Origin: Ignavibacteriales bacterium
Lineage (GTDB): Bacteria > Bacteroidota > Ignavibacteria > UBA10030
DNA length: 16,448 nucleotides
Assembly (NCBI GenBank): GCA_016207365.1
Contig: JACQPU010000063.1
Coordinates: 1-16,448, forward strand
Direction: 5' to 3'
The position numbers were made by a program, and so were the translations under genes. The notes beneath the pieces were generated by a model. The model had not been told where the DNA came from. It did no database searches and saw only the letters and a program-made list of their open reading frames with translations. Position 1 is the first letter of the stretch, and each line of letters begins with the position of its first letter. This document shows positions 16,175 through 16,448 of the stretch, piece by piece.

Positions 16175-16448
16175 ATGAATCTCGCATTTTCGCAGTTGAT
16201 TGACAGGGATCTGAGACAGGATCAACCGGATGAAGTCGGACATTCGACTCTCAGCAAGGTTTATGAGGCGATGCAAAGGGGAGACCTTGATGAAGCGCGG
16301 CGTATTACAGAATATGCGCGGCTCGAATGGCAGGTTGTGCACGATATGTACGTCAACTGGTCGTGGTCTTTCTTTACCTACATCGCAGACAACTACGGCG
16401 AAGAGGAGTTGGAAAAAGCCATGAGGGCTGTCCTGGGCAGTTATTACA
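16175..16448 (+). CDS. Unrecognised protein (3'-partial)
   Basis: The frame runs from ATG 16175 off the right edge, giving 91 visible residues. GGGAGA at 16163-16168 lies 6 nt before the start. An earlier ATG at 16161 meets a stop after five codons and is not the start. The visible part looks soluble and helical, rich in E, R, Y and W. It has an acidic helix (about 25-50: S-K-V-Y-E-A-M...L-D-E-A-R-R), an aromatic stretch (W-S-W-S-F-F-T-Y near 61-69) and Y-G-E-E-E-L-E-K-A-M-R near 74-84. No signal peptide is seen. I do not recognise the family. Its position 25 bp after the second SDR suggests the same operon. Confidence 0.65.
   Translation, partial: MNLAFSQLIDRDLRQDQPDEVGHSTLSKVYEAMQRGDLDEARRITEYARLEWQVVHDMYVNWSWSFFTYIADNYGEEELEKAMRAVLGSYY

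Noticed and set aside
1..16448. tRNA, rRNA, CRISPR array, insertion sequence or phage attachment site
   Set aside because: Nearly all sequence is coding, and I saw no direct-repeat array, transposase motif or cloverleaf-like stretch in the gaps.

Overview
The window is one uninterrupted run of thirteen genes on the + strand. There are short gaps or overlaps between genes and no RNA gene, mobile element or CRISPR array that I can see. It looks like an accessory carbohydrate-use cluster from a Gram-negative bacterium with a Tat export system. The mix of a phytanoyl-CoA dioxygenase-like enzyme, a UroD-like protein, a xylose-isomerase-like protein, large sodium symporters and Tat-exported sugar enzymes resembles glycan loci of the PVC/FCB-type lineages (Planctomycetes, Verrucomicrobia, Bacteroidota relatives and similar uncultured phyla). 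That placement is an inference; no marker gene is present.

Layout. Positions 1-8561 hold the degradative block: a six-hairpin glycosidase-like gene cut by the left edge, a UroD/MtaA-like methyltransferase-family protein, a PhyH-type dioxygenase, a second six-hairpin glycosidase-like protein, a Tat-exported GH36/GH27-like alpha-galactosidase, and a PLP enzyme of the class V aminotransferase fold with a Tat-like leader. Positions 8606-13715 hold a divergent xylose-isomerase-like enzyme and two tandem paralogous sodium:solute symporters. A 93-bp gap (13716-13808) built largely of degenerate 7-bp units separates these from the last block: an SDR oxidoreductase, a metallo-beta-lactamase-fold protein whose metal-binding motif has been replaced, a second SDR, and the start of an unrecognised gene cut by the right edge.

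How they may work together (inference): the exported alpha-galactosidase-like enzyme releases a sugar from an outside or periplasmic glycan, the twin symporters import it or two related products, the other glycosidases trim oligosaccharides, and the isomerase and two dehydrogenases (one apparently NADP-type, one NAD-type) convert the monosaccharide. The UroD-like protein and the PhyH-like dioxygenase could both remove or oxidise an unusual substituent such as an O-methyl group; this is speculative. The most unusual points are the metallo-beta-lactamase-fold protein lacking the HxHxDH ligands, the symporter duplication, the divergent isomerase and the heptad-repeat spacer.
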